From Nitrospira sp. ND1 (GTDB lineage Bacteria > Nitrospirota > Nitrospiria > Nitrospirales > Nitrospiraceae), in the NCBI RefSeq assembly GCF_900170025.1, contig NZ_FWEX01000006.1, positions 2,159,623 through 2,223,622 on the forward strand: a DNA stretch of 64,000 bases. The letters are read 5' to 3'. The translations under genes and the position numbers were made by a program. Positions 44,790 through 54,283 of the stretch are shown piece by piece. The notes under the pieces were generated by a model, which saw nothing but the letters and a program-made list of their open reading frames with translations, ran no database searches and was not told the origin of the DNA. Position 1 is the stretch's first letter, and every line of letters begins with the position of its first letter.

Positions 44790-44820
44790 AAAAAAAAGAC
44801 GCCTTCCTATGAAGGCGTCT
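44790..44820 (-). terminator. Terminator-like hairpin plus U8 in the typA leader
   Basis: On the minus strand a 10-bp perfect stem (44811-44820 and 44797-44806, loop four bases) is followed by eight T (44797-44790), 25 bp before the typA ATG. Any transcript from the candidate promoter at 44831-44860 must pass it, so it may act as an attenuator. The alternative is an RNA end for a very short leader RNA. Confidence 0.7.
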
Positions 44821-44830
44821 AAGCCTATGG

Positions 44831-44860
44831 AATATACCCGATTCAAACGTCTTCCCGCAA
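44831..44860 (-). promoter_or_regulatory. Candidate sigma70-type promoter for typA
   Basis: On the minus strand, TTGCGG (44860-44855), 18 bases, then TATATT (44836-44831). The predicted start, near 44824, is just in front of the terminator-like hairpin. Confidence 0.45.
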
Positions 44861-44989
44861 GCTGATTGTCGAATGTTCCGCGGAAACTTCTTCGGACGAT
44901 GATTCGAACCTTGCTTGAGTTTGTCGGGTGTGCATTGTATGGTGGGGTTGTCGCGGGTTGACCCCTTCTCCTCGCAACCATCCAACTTC

Positions 44990-47383
44990 ATGTCCGAACT
45001 CGATCACTTACTCGATAAGCCGGAGAAGCCTCGCCGTCGCTGGCGATGGTGGAAGATTGCCGTCATCGGCCTGCTGTTGGCCATTGTGCTCGGTGGCGGC
45101 GGGGCGGCCGGCATTCTCTGGTATTTCTCTCAAGACCTGCCCTCGCTGGATCCCTTGCAGAACTATCAGCCGAGTCTGGTGACGCGCGTCTACTCCGACG
45201 ACCGGCAAGTGATCGGCCAGTTTTTCATCGAGCGACGGTTCCTCAAGCCCATTCAGGAGATGCCCAAGAGTCTGACTCAAGCCGTCATCGCGACTGAAGA
45301 CACGAGATTTTTTGAGCACCCGGGCCTGGACATCGTCGGCATTCTGCGGGCGGCCTGGACCAATATTCGCCATGGCGGCCGGAAGGTTGAAGGCGCGAGT
45401 ACCATTACCCAGCAGCTGGCGCGGTCTCTGTTTCTTTCGGCAGAGCGGACGTTCGATCGCAAAGTCCGGGAACTCATTCTGGCCTACAAGATGGAACTGG
45501 TGCTGACCAAGGAACAGATTCTGGAGATGTATTTGAACCAGATCTATTTCGGCCAGGGGGCCTATGGCGTGGCGGCGGCCAGTCAGACCTATTTCGGGAA
45601 AGAACTGTCAAAGCTCACGCTGGCTGAATCGGCGTTTCTCGCCGGTCTTCCCAAATCCCCCAGCCACTACTCCCCCTTTAAGGCCTATGACCGGGCCAAG
45701 AAGCGGCAGGAGCATGTGTTGAGCCGGATGGCCGAGGCGGGTTTTATCAGTGCCGCCGATCGTGAGCAAGCTGTAGCCGAAAAGCTGAACTTCCGCCGTC
45801 CTGGCAGTGAACATCTCGGGCCCTATTTCGTGGAGTATATCCGGCAATTGCTGGTGGCCAAGTTCGGTGAAGCGATGGTGTACAAGGGTGGACTGGAAGT
45901 GTTCACCACGCTGAATGCCGATATGCAGAAAGCGGCTGAAACGGCTGTGTTCAACGGACTCCGCGAGGTCGATAAGCGCCAGGGCTGGCGTGGCCCGCTC
46001 CGCACCGTCGATCTGGCGACCCTGGAGGTGCCGGCACCCGATCCCTCTGTGAAGCTGGCGGAGGGGGATATCATGGAAGGGGTGGTGACGAAGATCGCCA
46101 AAGATCACGTGCTGGTCCAAATCGGCGGTAGCACCGGTCGGCTGGCCTTCGACGATATGGCCTGGGTAACCAAGTATCTCAAAGGCAAGGATCCCACCAA
46201 GGATGCCGTTCCGGTCAAGAATATCAAGCAACTGCTGGCGCTGGGTGATGTCATCGAGGTCGGGGTGAAGAAGCTTGAGAAGGAGATTGTGCATCTGCGC
46301 TTGGAGCAGACCCCGCTGGTTGAAGGCGCTCTGGTTGCGATCGATCCCAAAACGGGCGCCATCCGCGCGATGGTCGGCGGGTATGATTTTGCGCGCAGTG
46401 AATACAATCGTGCGGTGCTCGCGCGCCGTCAGCCCGGGTCCTCGTTCAAGCCGATCATCTATGCCACGGCGATGAACCAAGGTATGAGTCCGGCTACGGT
46501 AGTGCTCGATGCCCCGGTGGTGTACGAACAGGAGGAAGAAGACAAAACCTGGAAGCCTGAAAACTACGGCAAGCGGTTCCACGGCATTGTGAGTTTGCGG
46601 GAGGCGCTGATTCATTCTCACAATCTCGCCACCGTGCGGCTCCTGGATAAAGTAGGCATTCGGAACGTGATCGATTTCTCGCGGACGGTCGGTATTGTGA
46701 GTCCGCTGGCTGCCGATCTTTCGCTGGCGTTGGGTTCGTCCGGCGTGGGGTTAACGGAGTTAGTGTCAGTGTACGGTGTGTTTGCCAATCAGGGCATGCG
46801 GGTGGAGCCTTATGCAGTGGCAAGCGTGCAGGACAGTGGCGGTCGCACGTTGGATCAGGCGGCCATTCAGCCGCGTCAGGTGGTGTCCCGCGAAACGGCA
46901 TACCTCATTACGAATATGATGGAAGATGTCATTCAACGCGGAACAGGCATGGCGGCCAAGGCTGTCATCGACCGGCCGGTGGCGGGGAAAACCGGGACGA
47001 CCAATGACTTCACCGATGCCTGGTTCATCGGTTCGACGCCTAATCTGGCGACCGGGGCTTGGGTGGGCTTCGACGATCGGCGTCCCTTGGGTGAAACCGA
47101 ATCCGGCGCGCACGCGGCCCTGCCGATCTGGATCTCCTTTATGAAGGACGCGCTCAAGCAACTACCGGTTGTGCCGTTTGAAATTCCCGACGGGGTGATG
47201 TTTGTGAAAGTGGATCCCTCGACGGCGCTCCTCACCGATCAGGACGAGCAGCATGGCACCGTGGAACTCTTTACAAAAGGCACTGAGCCAACCAAGAGTG
47301 CGGGATCCAAGATCGATCCCACCGAGTTCTATAAGCTGGACCAGCTGCAGGATAGTGCCCCACCGGTTCCTGTCGAGCCGTAG
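44990..47383 (+). CDS. Penicillin-binding protein 1A family, bifunctional transglycosylase/transpeptidase
   Basis: From ATG 44990 the protein has 797 residues. A basic cytoplasmic start (KPRRRWRWWK) and a membrane helix (about 23-45) precede the GT51 domain with VIATEDTRFFEHPG and GASTITQQLARSLF. A linker with an OB-like insert follows, then the transpeptidase domain with catalytic Ser in PGSSFKPIIYA, then SHNLAT and AGKTGTTNDF. It polymerises and cross-links peptidoglycan. It is divergent from typA. Confidence 0.95.
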   Translation: MSELDHLLDKPEKPRRRWRWWKIAVIGLLLAIVLGGGGAAGILWYFSQDLPSLDPLQNYQPSLVTRVYSDDRQVIGQFFIERRFLKPIQEMPKSLTQAVIATEDTRFFEHPGLDIVGILRAAWTNIRHGGRKVEGASTITQQLARSLFLSAERTFDRKVRELILAYKMELVLTKEQILEMYLNQIYFGQGAYGVAAASQTYFGKELSKLTLAESAFLAGLPKSPSHYSPFKAYDRAKKRQEHVLSRMAEAGFISAADREQAVAEKLNFRRPGSEHLGPYFVEYIRQLLVAKFGEAMVYKGGLEVFTTLNADMQKAAETAVFNGLREVDKRQGWRGPLRTVDLATLEVPAPDPSVKLAEGDIMEGVVTKIAKDHVLVQIGGSTGRLAFDDMAWVTKYLKGKDPTKDAVPVKNIKQLLALGDVIEVGVKKLEKEIVHLRLEQTPLVEGALVAIDPKTGAIRAMVGGYDFARSEYNRAVLARRQPGSSFKPIIYATAMNQGMSPATVVLDAPVVYEQEEEDKTWKPENYGKRFHGIVSLREALIHSHNLATVRLLDKVGIRNVIDFSRTVGIVSPLAADLSLALGSSGVGLTELVSVYGVFANQGMRVEPYAVASVQDSGGRTLDQAAIQPRQVVSRETAYLITNMMEDVIQRGTGMAAKAVIDRPVAGKTGTTNDFTDAWFIGSTPNLATGAWVGFDDRRPLGETESGAHAALPIWISFMKDALKQLPVVPFEIPDGVMFVKVDPSTALLTDQDEQHGTVELFTKGTEPTKSAGSKIDPTEFYKLDQLQDSAPPVPVEP

Positions 47384-47518
47384 CCCGACGCCGACCAGGT
47401 TTCCTACCTAAATCTTCTCTGCCCATCCGGGCACAGCACCACACTACGATGGTCATGACGCCGGCGCCGGCCTGGCTGTGAGATGTGTTGTGTGGTGAAG
47501 GACGTTCGGTTGGCCGTA

Positions 47519-47731
47519 TCAGGACTGGGAGTCCTGATATTCTTCGTGCCAGGCCATTTGAATGGATTCAAGGGTTTTTTCGTTCGACTTCTTCGGGTCG
47601 TCCTTGAATTCGGGGAGGGCGACGATCCACGCATGCATGTCGGTGAAGCGGACGGTGAGGGGATCGGTGGTCGGGTGGGCCTCCACCAAACGGATGGCGA
47701 GTTCTTCAGTGTCACTCCACTTCAAATCCAT
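47519..47731 (-). CDS. iscX: Iron-sulfur cluster assembly accessory protein IscX
   Basis: This 70-residue acidic protein opens MDLKWSDTEELAIRLVEAHP and continues VRFTDMHAWIVALPEF and FKDDPKKSNEKTLESIQMAW, the IscX (YfhJ) signature. It binds IscS and iron and tunes cluster assembly. It is the last gene of the isc operon, 15 bp after hscA. Confidence 0.95.
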   Translation of the reverse strand: MDLKWSDTEELAIRLVEAHPTTDPLTVRFTDMHAWIVALPEFKDDPKKSNEKTLESIQMAWHEEYQDSQS

Positions 47732-47746
47732 TGCAGCTCCTCGAGT

Positions 47747-49573
47747 TCAGGATTGCGTCACGTCAGAGACTTTTTTGCCTTGGAGCCCTTGTTTCAGGGA
47801 ATCGTCCAGCATGGCCACGGTGAGCCCTTTGGCTGCCTGCTCAATGTCAGCCATGCGCGCACGGATGGCACGAGGATCGATTCCGTCCTTGGCCGTCGAC
47901 AATGCCGAGAGGGCCGTGCGTATGGCTTCGACTTCCCCTAAAGCGACGAGATGCCCGCCATCGGCTAACGATTTTTCGGTCGTGGTGATCAGCGCTCCTG
48001 CATCGAGTCTGGCTTCGATCAGCTTTCGCGCGTTGACGTCGTCTGCGGCGAACTTGAACGAATCTTCGATCATCCGTTCTACTTCTTGATCCGATAATCC
48101 GTAGGAGGGTTTAACCTCGATCGATTGAGTCTCAGCGGTCCGCATGTCTTTGGCCATGACATTCAGAATGCCGTTCGCATCGATCAGGAAGGTCACTTCA
48201 ATGCGTGGAACTCCCGCGGGCAAGGGCGGCACCTTGAGACGGAAACGGGCCAGGCTGCGGTTGTCTTTGGCCAGCTCTCGTTCGCCCTGGAGAATATGAA
48301 TGTCCACGCCTGTTTGGCCGTCCACATAGGTGGTAAACATTTCCTTGGCGCTGGCGGGGATGGTGGTGTTTCGTCTGATCAGAATGCTCATGACCCCGCC
48401 CATTGTTTCGATACCCAATGACAGGGGTGTCACATCCAATAGCAACATATCCGTTGTGCCGCCGCTCAGAATATCTGCCTGTACCGCCGCGCCCAACGCG
48501 ACCACTTCGTCCGGATTCAGTTCGCAGTGCGGTTGTTTTCCGAAGAGGGCTTGTACTCGTTGGCGAACCAGCGGCATGCGTGTCGAACCGCCGACGAGGA
48601 CGACTTCATCGACGTCGCCGGGCGCTAGACCGGAATCTTTCAAGGCCAGCCGGCAGGGACCCAGCGTACGCTCAACCAATGCGGTACAGAGCCCTTCAAG
48701 TTGATCGCGTGTGAGTTCGCGTGTAAACCGGCCCTTACTTTCCGGGAGGTCGAGACTCACGGCGGTCTTGAGTTCTTCTGAAAGGCGAATCTTTGCGCGC
48801 TCGGCTTCCAGGCGGACTGCCTGCATATGGTCGGGATAGGTGCTGAGATCGAGTCCATACTGCGTGCGGATGTCAGCGAGGAACAGGTTGGCAATCAACT
48901 GGTCAAAGTCGTCGCCGCCGAGATGCGTATCGCCATTTGTGGCGAGCACTTCAAAGATCCCGTTTTTTAATTTCAGGATCGAGATATCGAACGTTCCCCC
49001 GCCCAGGTCGTAGACGGCGATGGTGCCCTGCGTCTTTTCTTGCAACCCGTAGGCCAGTGAGGCAGCGGTTGGTTCATTGATGATGCGCAAGACTTCAAGT
49101 CCGGCAATCATGCCTGCGTCTTTGGTCGCCTGCCGCTGGCTATCGTTAAAATAGGCAGGCACGGTAATGACGGCTTTGGTGATGCTTTCTCCCAGAAAGG
49201 CTTCAGCACGGAGCTTGAGTTCTTTCAGGATCATGGCAGAGATCTGGGGTGGGGAGTAGGATTTCTCTCCCAGCTCGATCCGGATGACGCCACCTTTCTC
49301 TGTGAGCGTGTAGGGAAAGTAGGCCAGTTCGTTTTGGACGTCGGCCAGGCTCTTGCCCATGAACCGTTTGACGGAGTAGACCGTGCGCTCGGGATTTCTG
49401 GTGAGATGTTCTTTGGCCGGGTCGCCGACAATGAGTCCGTTGTCGGTCAGCGCGACGACAGAGGGGACCATCGCGCGTTCGTGGCGTGCCGAGATGACGC
49501 GTGGCGTGCCATGATCCATGTAAGCGACAAGGGAATTGGTCGTGCCGAGGTCGATGCCGACAATGCGTGCCAT
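47747..49573 (-). CDS. hscA: Fe-S assembly Hsp70 chaperone HscA
   Basis: The 608-residue Hsp70 has VGIDLGTTNSLVAYMD, AVYDLGGGTFDISILKL and EVVLVGGSTRMPLVR, followed by the substrate-binding domain and a short C-terminal lid without the EEVD-like tail, as in HscA. It helps transfer clusters from IscU, whose LPPVK recognition motif is present in this window. It sits five bases after hscB. Confidence 0.95.
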   Translation of the reverse strand: MARIVGIDLGTTNSLVAYMDHGTPRVISARHERAMVPSVVALTDNGLIVGDPAKEHLTRNPERTVYSVKRFMGKSLADVQNELAYFPYTLTEKGGVIRIELGEKSYSPPQISAMILKELKLRAEAFLGESITKAVITVPAYFNDSQRQATKDAGMIAGLEVLRIINEPTAASLAYGLQEKTQGTIAVYDLGGGTFDISILKLKNGIFEVLATNGDTHLGGDDFDQLIANLFLADIRTQYGLDLSTYPDHMQAVRLEAERAKIRLSEELKTAVSLDLPESKGRFTRELTRDQLEGLCTALVERTLGPCRLALKDSGLAPGDVDEVVLVGGSTRMPLVRQRVQALFGKQPHCELNPDEVVALGAAVQADILSGGTTDMLLLDVTPLSLGIETMGGVMSILIRRNTTIPASAKEMFTTYVDGQTGVDIHILQGERELAKDNRSLARFRLKVPPLPAGVPRIEVTFLIDANGILNVMAKDMRTAETQSIEVKPSYGLSDQEVERMIEDSFKFAADDVNARKLIEARLDAGALITTTEKSLADGGHLVALGEVEAIRTALSALSTAKDGIDPRAIRARMADIEQAAKGLTVAMLDDSLKQGLQGKKVSDVTQS

Positions 49574-49578
49574 AATGA

Positions 49579-50295
49579 TTAGGCGATCGTTGCGACGAGA
49601 TCGTTGACGATGTTGTTCACGTAGGTGCGGTTGGACAGGATATCCCGCATTTCCTTGAGAATGCGGCCGCGCTCAGCGCGTGCCTGCTCGGTGGCCTCGC
49701 CACGATCCTGCAGTGCATCCCACCGGCTGAAAAGCTGTTGGAGTTGGGCTTCCATATCCCGTTGCCGTTGCTCAAGTGTGGCGCGATCAGCGTGGAGTTT
49801 CGTGCGGAGGGTAGACGCACTTTCAGAGGCGCGATCACTGGTGCGGAACTCATCGAGGGTATCCTGCAACTCGAGAATTTCTTCGAAGAGATCGGCCGGC
49901 GGTGTCGTCCGGATATCTTTCACGGAGCCCGCTTCGAGGTCCAATAGGTATTCGGCTCGTTGAATCGGGTCTCGTAGGGTGCGATAGGCGGTGTTCAGCA
50001 TGGCCGAGTTGCCGAGGCTGATGGTCTGCTCCGCATCGCTTTTATTCTGGTAGAAGTCAGGATGGAATGCCCGGCTCAACTCGTAGAACTTGGTTTCCAG
50101 TGTCTGCGGATCAATCGCGAGGCGCCGTGGCAGCCCAAAGCAGGTAAAATAGTCCAGATCCTTGGAGACCGGTTGGACTTTCACGCAACGGTCGCAAAAG
50201 TACTCTCCAGCCATTTCGGACTGGCAATGCCAGCACATGCTGCGAGCCATCTGCAGCTCGCGTCGATCATCGGTGTTATGAATATGTCCGCTCAT
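49579..50295 (-). CDS. hscB: Fe-S assembly J-domain co-chaperone HscB with N-terminal zinc knuckles
   Basis: The 238-residue protein has CWHCQSEMAGEYFCDRC near residues 20-37, two CxxC pairs as in eukaryotic HSCB. The J-domain with AFHPDFYQNKSDAEQ (HPD intact) follows, then a C-terminal helical bundle that binds IscU. It stimulates HscA. Start 50295 lies 15 bp after iscA. An alternative ATG at 50250 would retain the zinc motif. Confidence 0.92.
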   Translation of the reverse strand: MSGHIHNTDDRRELQMARSMCWHCQSEMAGEYFCDRCVKVQPVSKDLDYFTCFGLPRRLAIDPQTLETKFYELSRAFHPDFYQNKSDAEQTISLGNSAMLNTAYRTLRDPIQRAEYLLDLEAGSVKDIRTTPPADLFEEILELQDTLDEFRTSDRASESASTLRTKLHADRATLEQRQRDMEAQLQQLFSRWDALQDRGEATEQARAERGRILKEMRDILSNRTYVNNIVNDLVATIA

Positions 50296-50309
50296 GGGCT
50301 GTCGCTCGC

Positions 50310-50669
50310 TCAGGCCGAAAAGGATTCCCCGCAGCCGCACGTCTTGTTGGCGTTGGGGTTCACGAATTTGAAGTTTCCGCCCATCAGGTCCTTCTGAAAA
50401 TCAAGCTGGGTGCCCTGCAGGTAAATGGCGCTCTTGGCATCCACAATGACCTTGACGCCGTCGAATTCGTACACTTGATCGTACTGGCCGATCTTGTCGT
50501 CGAAATTGATGGTGTAGCTCAGGCCGGAGCAACCGCCTCCCTTGACGCCTAAGCGGAGGCCGCCTTCTTCGATGCCTTGGACATTAATGAGACGTTTGAC
50601 CTCTTTCAAGGCTGCGTCGCTCAGAGTGATGACCGGGGCTTGAGCATCCGTATTCGTGGTGGCGTCCAT
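50310..50669 (-). CDS. iscA: A-type Fe-S carrier IscA
   Basis: From ATG 50669 the 119-residue protein has ITLSDAALKEVKRLI, GVKGGGCSGLSYTINFDD and KTCGCGESFSA, supplying the three conserved Cys of A-type carriers that pass clusters to targets. The frame to 50741 is too long upstream. It lies 19 bp after iscU. Confidence 0.94.
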   Translation of the reverse strand: MDATTNTDAQAPVITLSDAALKEVKRLINVQGIEEGGLRLGVKGGGCSGLSYTINFDDKIGQYDQVYEFDGVKVIVDAKSAIYLQGTQLDFQKDLMGGNFKFVNPNANKTCGCGESFSA

Positions 50670-50688
50670 ATTGCGCTCCTTCTTGTCG

Positions 50689-51072
50689 TTACTTCGAGTC
50701 GGCTTTCTTTTGATAGTCGGCGAGGGCTGCCTTGATGGCATCTTCAGCCAGCACGGAGCAGTGAATCTTGACGGGAGGCAGATTCAACTCCTGCACGATA
50801 TCGGTGTTCTTGATCTTGCCGGCTTCCTCCACCGTTTTCCCCTTGAGCCATTCGGTGGCCAGACTGGAGCTGGCAATGGCGGAGCCGCAACCGAAGGTCT
50901 TGAACTTGGCGTCCACGATCGTGTCGTTTTCAACTTTGATCTGGAGTTTCATGACATCGCCGCATTCCGGGGCGCCGACGATACCGGTGCCGACTCCATC
51001 TTCTTCTTTTTTGAAACTCCCCACGTTACGGGGGTTGTTGAAGTGGTCGACGACTTTTTCGCTATAGGCCAT
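50689..51072 (-). CDS. iscU: Fe-S scaffold IscU
   Basis: This 127-residue protein has MAYSEKVVDHFNNPRNVGSF, APECGDVMKLQI, FKTFGCGSAIASSSLATEW and LNLPPVKIHCSVLAEDAI. These give the three cluster-holding Cys, the assembly Asp and the LPPVK motif read by HscA. IscS-derived sulfur and iron assemble a 2Fe-2S cluster on it. Confidence 0.96.
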   Translation of the reverse strand: MAYSEKVVDHFNNPRNVGSFKKEEDGVGTGIVGAPECGDVMKLQIKVENDTIVDAKFKTFGCGSAIASSSLATEWLKGKTVEEAGKIKNTDIVQELNLPPVKIHCSVLAEDAIKAALADYQKKADSK

Positions 51073-51114
51073 GGTGTCCTCCGAATGTATCGCTCACAGT
51101 AGTGAAGTTTCAGG

Positions 51115-52332
51115 TTAATGTGCTGCCCATGACACGGATTTCAGGTCAATGCCTTCCTTTGCCATTTCGTACAGCGGTGACATTTCCCGGAGCTTGGTCA
51201 CGACTTCGACAATTCTCTTTCCGGCATAGTCCACTTCTTCGTCGAGCGTGAACCGTCCCAGGCCGAATCTGATGGAGGAATGCGCGAGTTCCGCTCCCAC
51301 ACCCAATGCACGCAACACATACGAGGGCTCCAGGGTTGCTGACGTGCAGGCCGAGCCGGACGAGAGAGCAATTTCCTTGCAGCCCATCAGCAGCGATTCG
51401 CCTTCGACGTAGGCAAACGAAATATTGAGATTGTGGGGGAGACGTTCGGTCGGGTGGCCGTTCAAATAGACGTCTTCCAGCGCCTTGGTGATGGTGGCAT
51501 GCAGCCGGTCGCGCATGACAGAGAGCCGCGCGGCGTCGGCGGCCATTTCCTGCTCGCACAGTTCACAGGCTTTTCCGAAGCCCACAATCAGCGGCACGGG
51601 CAGGGTGCCGGAACGCATGCCGCGCTCATGTCCGCCGCCATCCATTTGCGCCGCAATTCGGACCCGGGGATTCTTTTTTCTGACGTACAGGGCGCCGACG
51701 CCCTTGGGGCCATAGATTTTGTGCGCGCTGAAGGACATCAGGTCGATTCCCATGTCCTGGACATCGATCGGGACTTTGCCGACGCCCTGAGTCGCGTCGC
51801 AATGAAACAGAATGCCCTTTTCCTTCGCGATCTTCCCGATTGCTTTGACCGGGTTGATGGTGCCGATTTCGTTATTGGCGAACATGACGGAGATCAAGAT
51901 GGTCTTGTCAGTGATGGCATTCCGCACGTCTTCCGGGTTCACCATGCCGAACTTGTCGACCGGCAGATAGGTGACCTTGACCCCGCGTTTGGCTTCAAGG
52001 GCTTTCGCCGTGTCCAGCACCGCGCGATGTTCGGTGGATGACGTAATAATGTGGTCGCCCTTTTCGTGATACATCTCGACGACGCCTTTGAGCGCGAGAT
52101 TGTTCGATTCGGTGGCGCCGCTGGTGAAGACAATTTCTTTGGCGTCCGCATGAATCAACTTGGCGATCTGTTTGCGCGCGGCTTCGACACCTTCTTCGGC
52201 ATCCCATCCGAAGGCGTGGTTGCGACTGGCGGCGTTCCCGAATTTTTCCGTGAAATAGGGCAGCATCGATTCCAGCACCCGCGGATCCATCGGGGTGGTC
52301 GAATGGTTATCCAGGTAGATCGGGAACTTCAT
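51115..52332 (-). CDS. iscS: Cysteine desulfurase IscS
   Basis: The 405-residue PLP enzyme starts [20 protein letters not shown], has the PLP Lys in [17 protein letters not shown] and the catalytic Cys loop [18 protein letters not shown], and the C-terminal [14 protein letters not shown]. It removes sulfur from cysteine for IscU and tRNA thiolation. Its start overlaps the end of iscR by four bases (ATGA). Confidence 0.96.
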   Translation of the reverse strand: MKFPIYLDNHSTTPMDPRVLESMLPYFTEKFGNAASRNHAFGWDAEEGVEAARKQIAKLIHADAKEIVFTSGATESNNLALKGVVEMYHEKGDHIITSSTEHRAVLDTAKALEAKRGVKVTYLPVDKFGMVNPEDVRNAITDKTILISVMFANNEIGTINPVKAIGKIAKEKGILFHCDATQGVGKVPIDVQDMGIDLMSFSAHKIYGPKGVGALYVRKKNPRVRIAAQMDGGGHERGMRSGTLPVPLIVGFGKACELCEQEMAADAARLSVMRDRLHATITKALEDVYLNGHPTERLPHNLNISFAYVEGESLLMGCKEIALSSGSACTSATLEPSYVLRALGVGAELAHSSIRFGLGRFTLDEEVDYAGKRIVEVVTKLREMSPLYEMAKEGIDLKSVSWAAH

Positions 52333-52808
52333 CGCTCGACTCCTTGTTGTTCCGTCGCGACGGATTGAATGGTGATGAGTGGGGTGCCCCCCATCATATC
52401 TTGCAAGGTCATGTTGTTGAGAAGCTGATAAATACTGCTCTGGATTTTCAGTAACGGGGTGCGGATGTTACAGTGCTCGCGCTGCATGCAGGCATCGCCG
52501 TCTTTCTCGTGTGAACAGTCCATGATGCCGAGTGGACCTTCCAGGCTTTCGAGTACGTGGGCAATCGTGATCTCGCGAGGATTCTTGCCGAGCAGATAAC
52601 CGCCCTTGGGGCCGTTATGACTCTCAATGATTCCGCTCTTGGAGAGGGTCTGGAGAACTTTGGCAAGTAATTCGACCGGAATGTGATATTCCTCGGCGAT
52701 TTCCTTTGTGTTTACTACGCGAGCTTGGGCGACATCGCCGTATTGGTTGGAGGCGATGTGCTGGAGTGCCATCAACCCGTAGTCAGCTTTTTTCGATAAT
52801 TTCAGCAT
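52329..52808 (-). CDS. iscR: Rrf2-family regulator IscR
   Basis: The 159-residue protein has the Rrf2 winged helix ([55 protein letters not shown]) and the cluster-binding Cys group in [18 protein letters not shown]. It represses the isc operon when loaded with 2Fe-2S. A palindrome over the presumed -10 box, 25 bp upstream of its start, supports autoregulation. Confidence 0.93.
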   Translation of the reverse strand: MLKLSKKADYGLMALQHIASNQYGDVAQARVVNTKEIAEEYHIPVELLAKVLQTLSKSGIIESHNGPKGGYLLGKNPREITIAHVLESLEGPLGIMDCSHEKDGDACMQREHCNIRTPLLKIQSSIYQLLNNMTLQDMMGGTPLITIQSVATEQQGVER

Positions 52809-52832
52809 GGGCCTATTGCCGATCCTTCAAGT

Positions 52833-52853
52833 CGGAGACTATAATGATCTCCG
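52833..52853 (-). promoter_or_regulatory. Probable IscR operator overlapping the iscR -10 box
   Basis: A perfect 6-bp inverted repeat CGGAGA / TCTCCG with nine bases between them covers a minus-strand TATAGT, the likely -10 of the isc operon. Position and symmetry fit an Rrf2-type binding site. A -35 is not clear. Confidence 0.55.
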
Positions 52854-53013
52854 ATCAAATCAGTCGTACAAAAGGTATCATGTGGTCTTCGGGCCTGTCA
52901 AGCGAGCGGAGGGGCGGAGAAGTAAGAATGTCGGTCCCTGGAGGCTTGCGGCGGGTGATACGGAAGCAGCACGATACATTGCACCACATGCATGACAAAA
53001 GGGGCTAAGCAAC

Positions 53014-53430
53014 ATGGGTGGGACAAATCCCTACATTGAAAAGGCAGACGTGGCGCTGCCGCAAAAATCTTATATCGTGACCTTCATTTTTCCCGACAAA
53101 ACGGAAAAGAAGGTTGAGGTACAACCGGACAAGATTCCGTACGGTCCTACGGGCCTGCCGGGAAGTATTCTCGACATTGCGATGGGCAATGGGATCGACC
53201 TGGAACATGTGTGCGGTGGCGTCTGCGCCTGCTCCACCTGCCATGTCATGGTGAAGAAAGGCTTGGAGACGTGCAATGAGGGGACGGATGACGAGTTCGA
53301 CCAGTTGGACGAAGCACCCGTTACGACGTTGCAGTCCCGACTCGGCTGCCAATGTGTGCCGAATGGAACGGTGGAAGTCGTGGTAGAAATTCCTGCCATC
53401 AACAAGAATCTGGCGAAAGAAGGACACTGA
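53014..53430 (+). CDS. fdx: 2Fe-2S ferredoxin, ISC type
   Basis: The 138-residue protein has a ferredoxin domain with the cluster motif EHVCGGVCACSTCHVMVKKG and a fourth Cys in QSRLGCQCVPNG, as in adrenodoxin-like Fdx of isc loci. It supplies electrons for cluster assembly. It diverges from iscR, 205 bp away, instead of following hscA as in E. coli. Confidence 0.92.
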   Translation: MGGTNPYIEKADVALPQKSYIVTFIFPDKTEKKVEVQPDKIPYGPTGLPGSILDIAMGNGIDLEHVCGGVCACSTCHVMVKKGLETCNEGTDDEFDQLDEAPVTTLQSRLGCQCVPNGTVEVVVEIPAINKNLAKEGH

Positions 53431-53468
53431 AGGCAACGAGATGGAGTGCAGGTCGTATAGCGGTCGTA

Positions 53469-54167
53469 TCAGTCGTACGTTTCCAGCTTCACTTCCCGCC
53501 GATCGAACCCCAGTTCCATCAACAGTGCCCGCAATGGGCGTGCAAATGCTTTGACCCCGGCAATCATGGGGGTCACCCGCCGACCGTTTCCCGCGATTTG
53601 TTTGATCACATCCACAGTCTCGGCATTGCTCTCTGGGCCTTCGTTGACAAACGGCAGATACCGGAAATTGGATTGGCTTGCCGCCAGGGCCATGAATTCC
53701 TCATGGTAGAGCTGTTCGGCAGTGGTGGGTGCTTGGGCGATCAGCGTGCTTGAAGGTAGCGAGCCATGGCCTGCCAGTGCGCGGAGCATACAGCGCAGTG
53801 GGACGAGCCCAGAATAGCGTCCGATCATCAGCAAGTGCTGAGGTTCCGAGTCGGGCAGCACAAAGTGGCCATAGGGGCCTGACAGGGGAATGCGATCCCC
53901 CGGCTTGAGCGACGCGAGATAGCCGGATCCTTTCCCGCCTGGAACGTGGTCGAAGAGCAGTGTGAGGTGGCCGGTGGTAGACGGCGGTTCCGCCAACGAG
54001 TAGGCACGATTCAATGGCGGATGGTCTCCGACCGGCAATTGCAGTGAGATCCACTGCCCGGGCTTGAAGGACAGCGGGTGCTCGATGGGGCGGAGCACGA
54101 GTTCCGTCGTATGCGGAGTCAGGGTCGTGAGCGAGATGATTTCGGCAATCTGTGTTGGTTCGGCCAT
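53469..54167 (-). CDS. Ferredoxin-NADP reductase-like flavoprotein with altered NAD-binding motif
   Basis: The 232-residue protein has the FAD-binding RAYSLAEPPSTTGHL (RxYS) and GRYSGLVPLRCML where GxGxxP-type GGTGITP is normal, so the nicotinamide-side Gly-rich loop is lost. The C-terminus ends VKLETYD without the usual aromatic. It may be a reductase for the adjacent ferredoxin with reduced or changed nucleotide use. It is convergent with fdx. Confidence 0.72.
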   Translation of the reverse strand: MAEPTQIAEIISLTTLTPHTTELVLRPIEHPLSFKPGQWISLQLPVGDHPPLNRAYSLAEPPSTTGHLTLLFDHVPGGKGSGYLASLKPGDRIPLSGPYGHFVLPDSEPQHLLMIGRYSGLVPLRCMLRALAGHGSLPSSTLIAQAPTTAEQLYHEEFMALAASQSNFRYLPFVNEGPESNAETVDVIKQIAGNGRRVTPMIAGVKAFARPLRALLMELGFDRREVKLETYD

Positions 54168-54283
54168 GGTCTGTTCTTAACAAAAACGGATTCAGAATGG
54201 AACAGGCCAGTTCTGTACATCATTCCAACGCCATGTTATAGATAGCGCCCCGTTTACTATTCCACACGAACTACGGTGATGCG

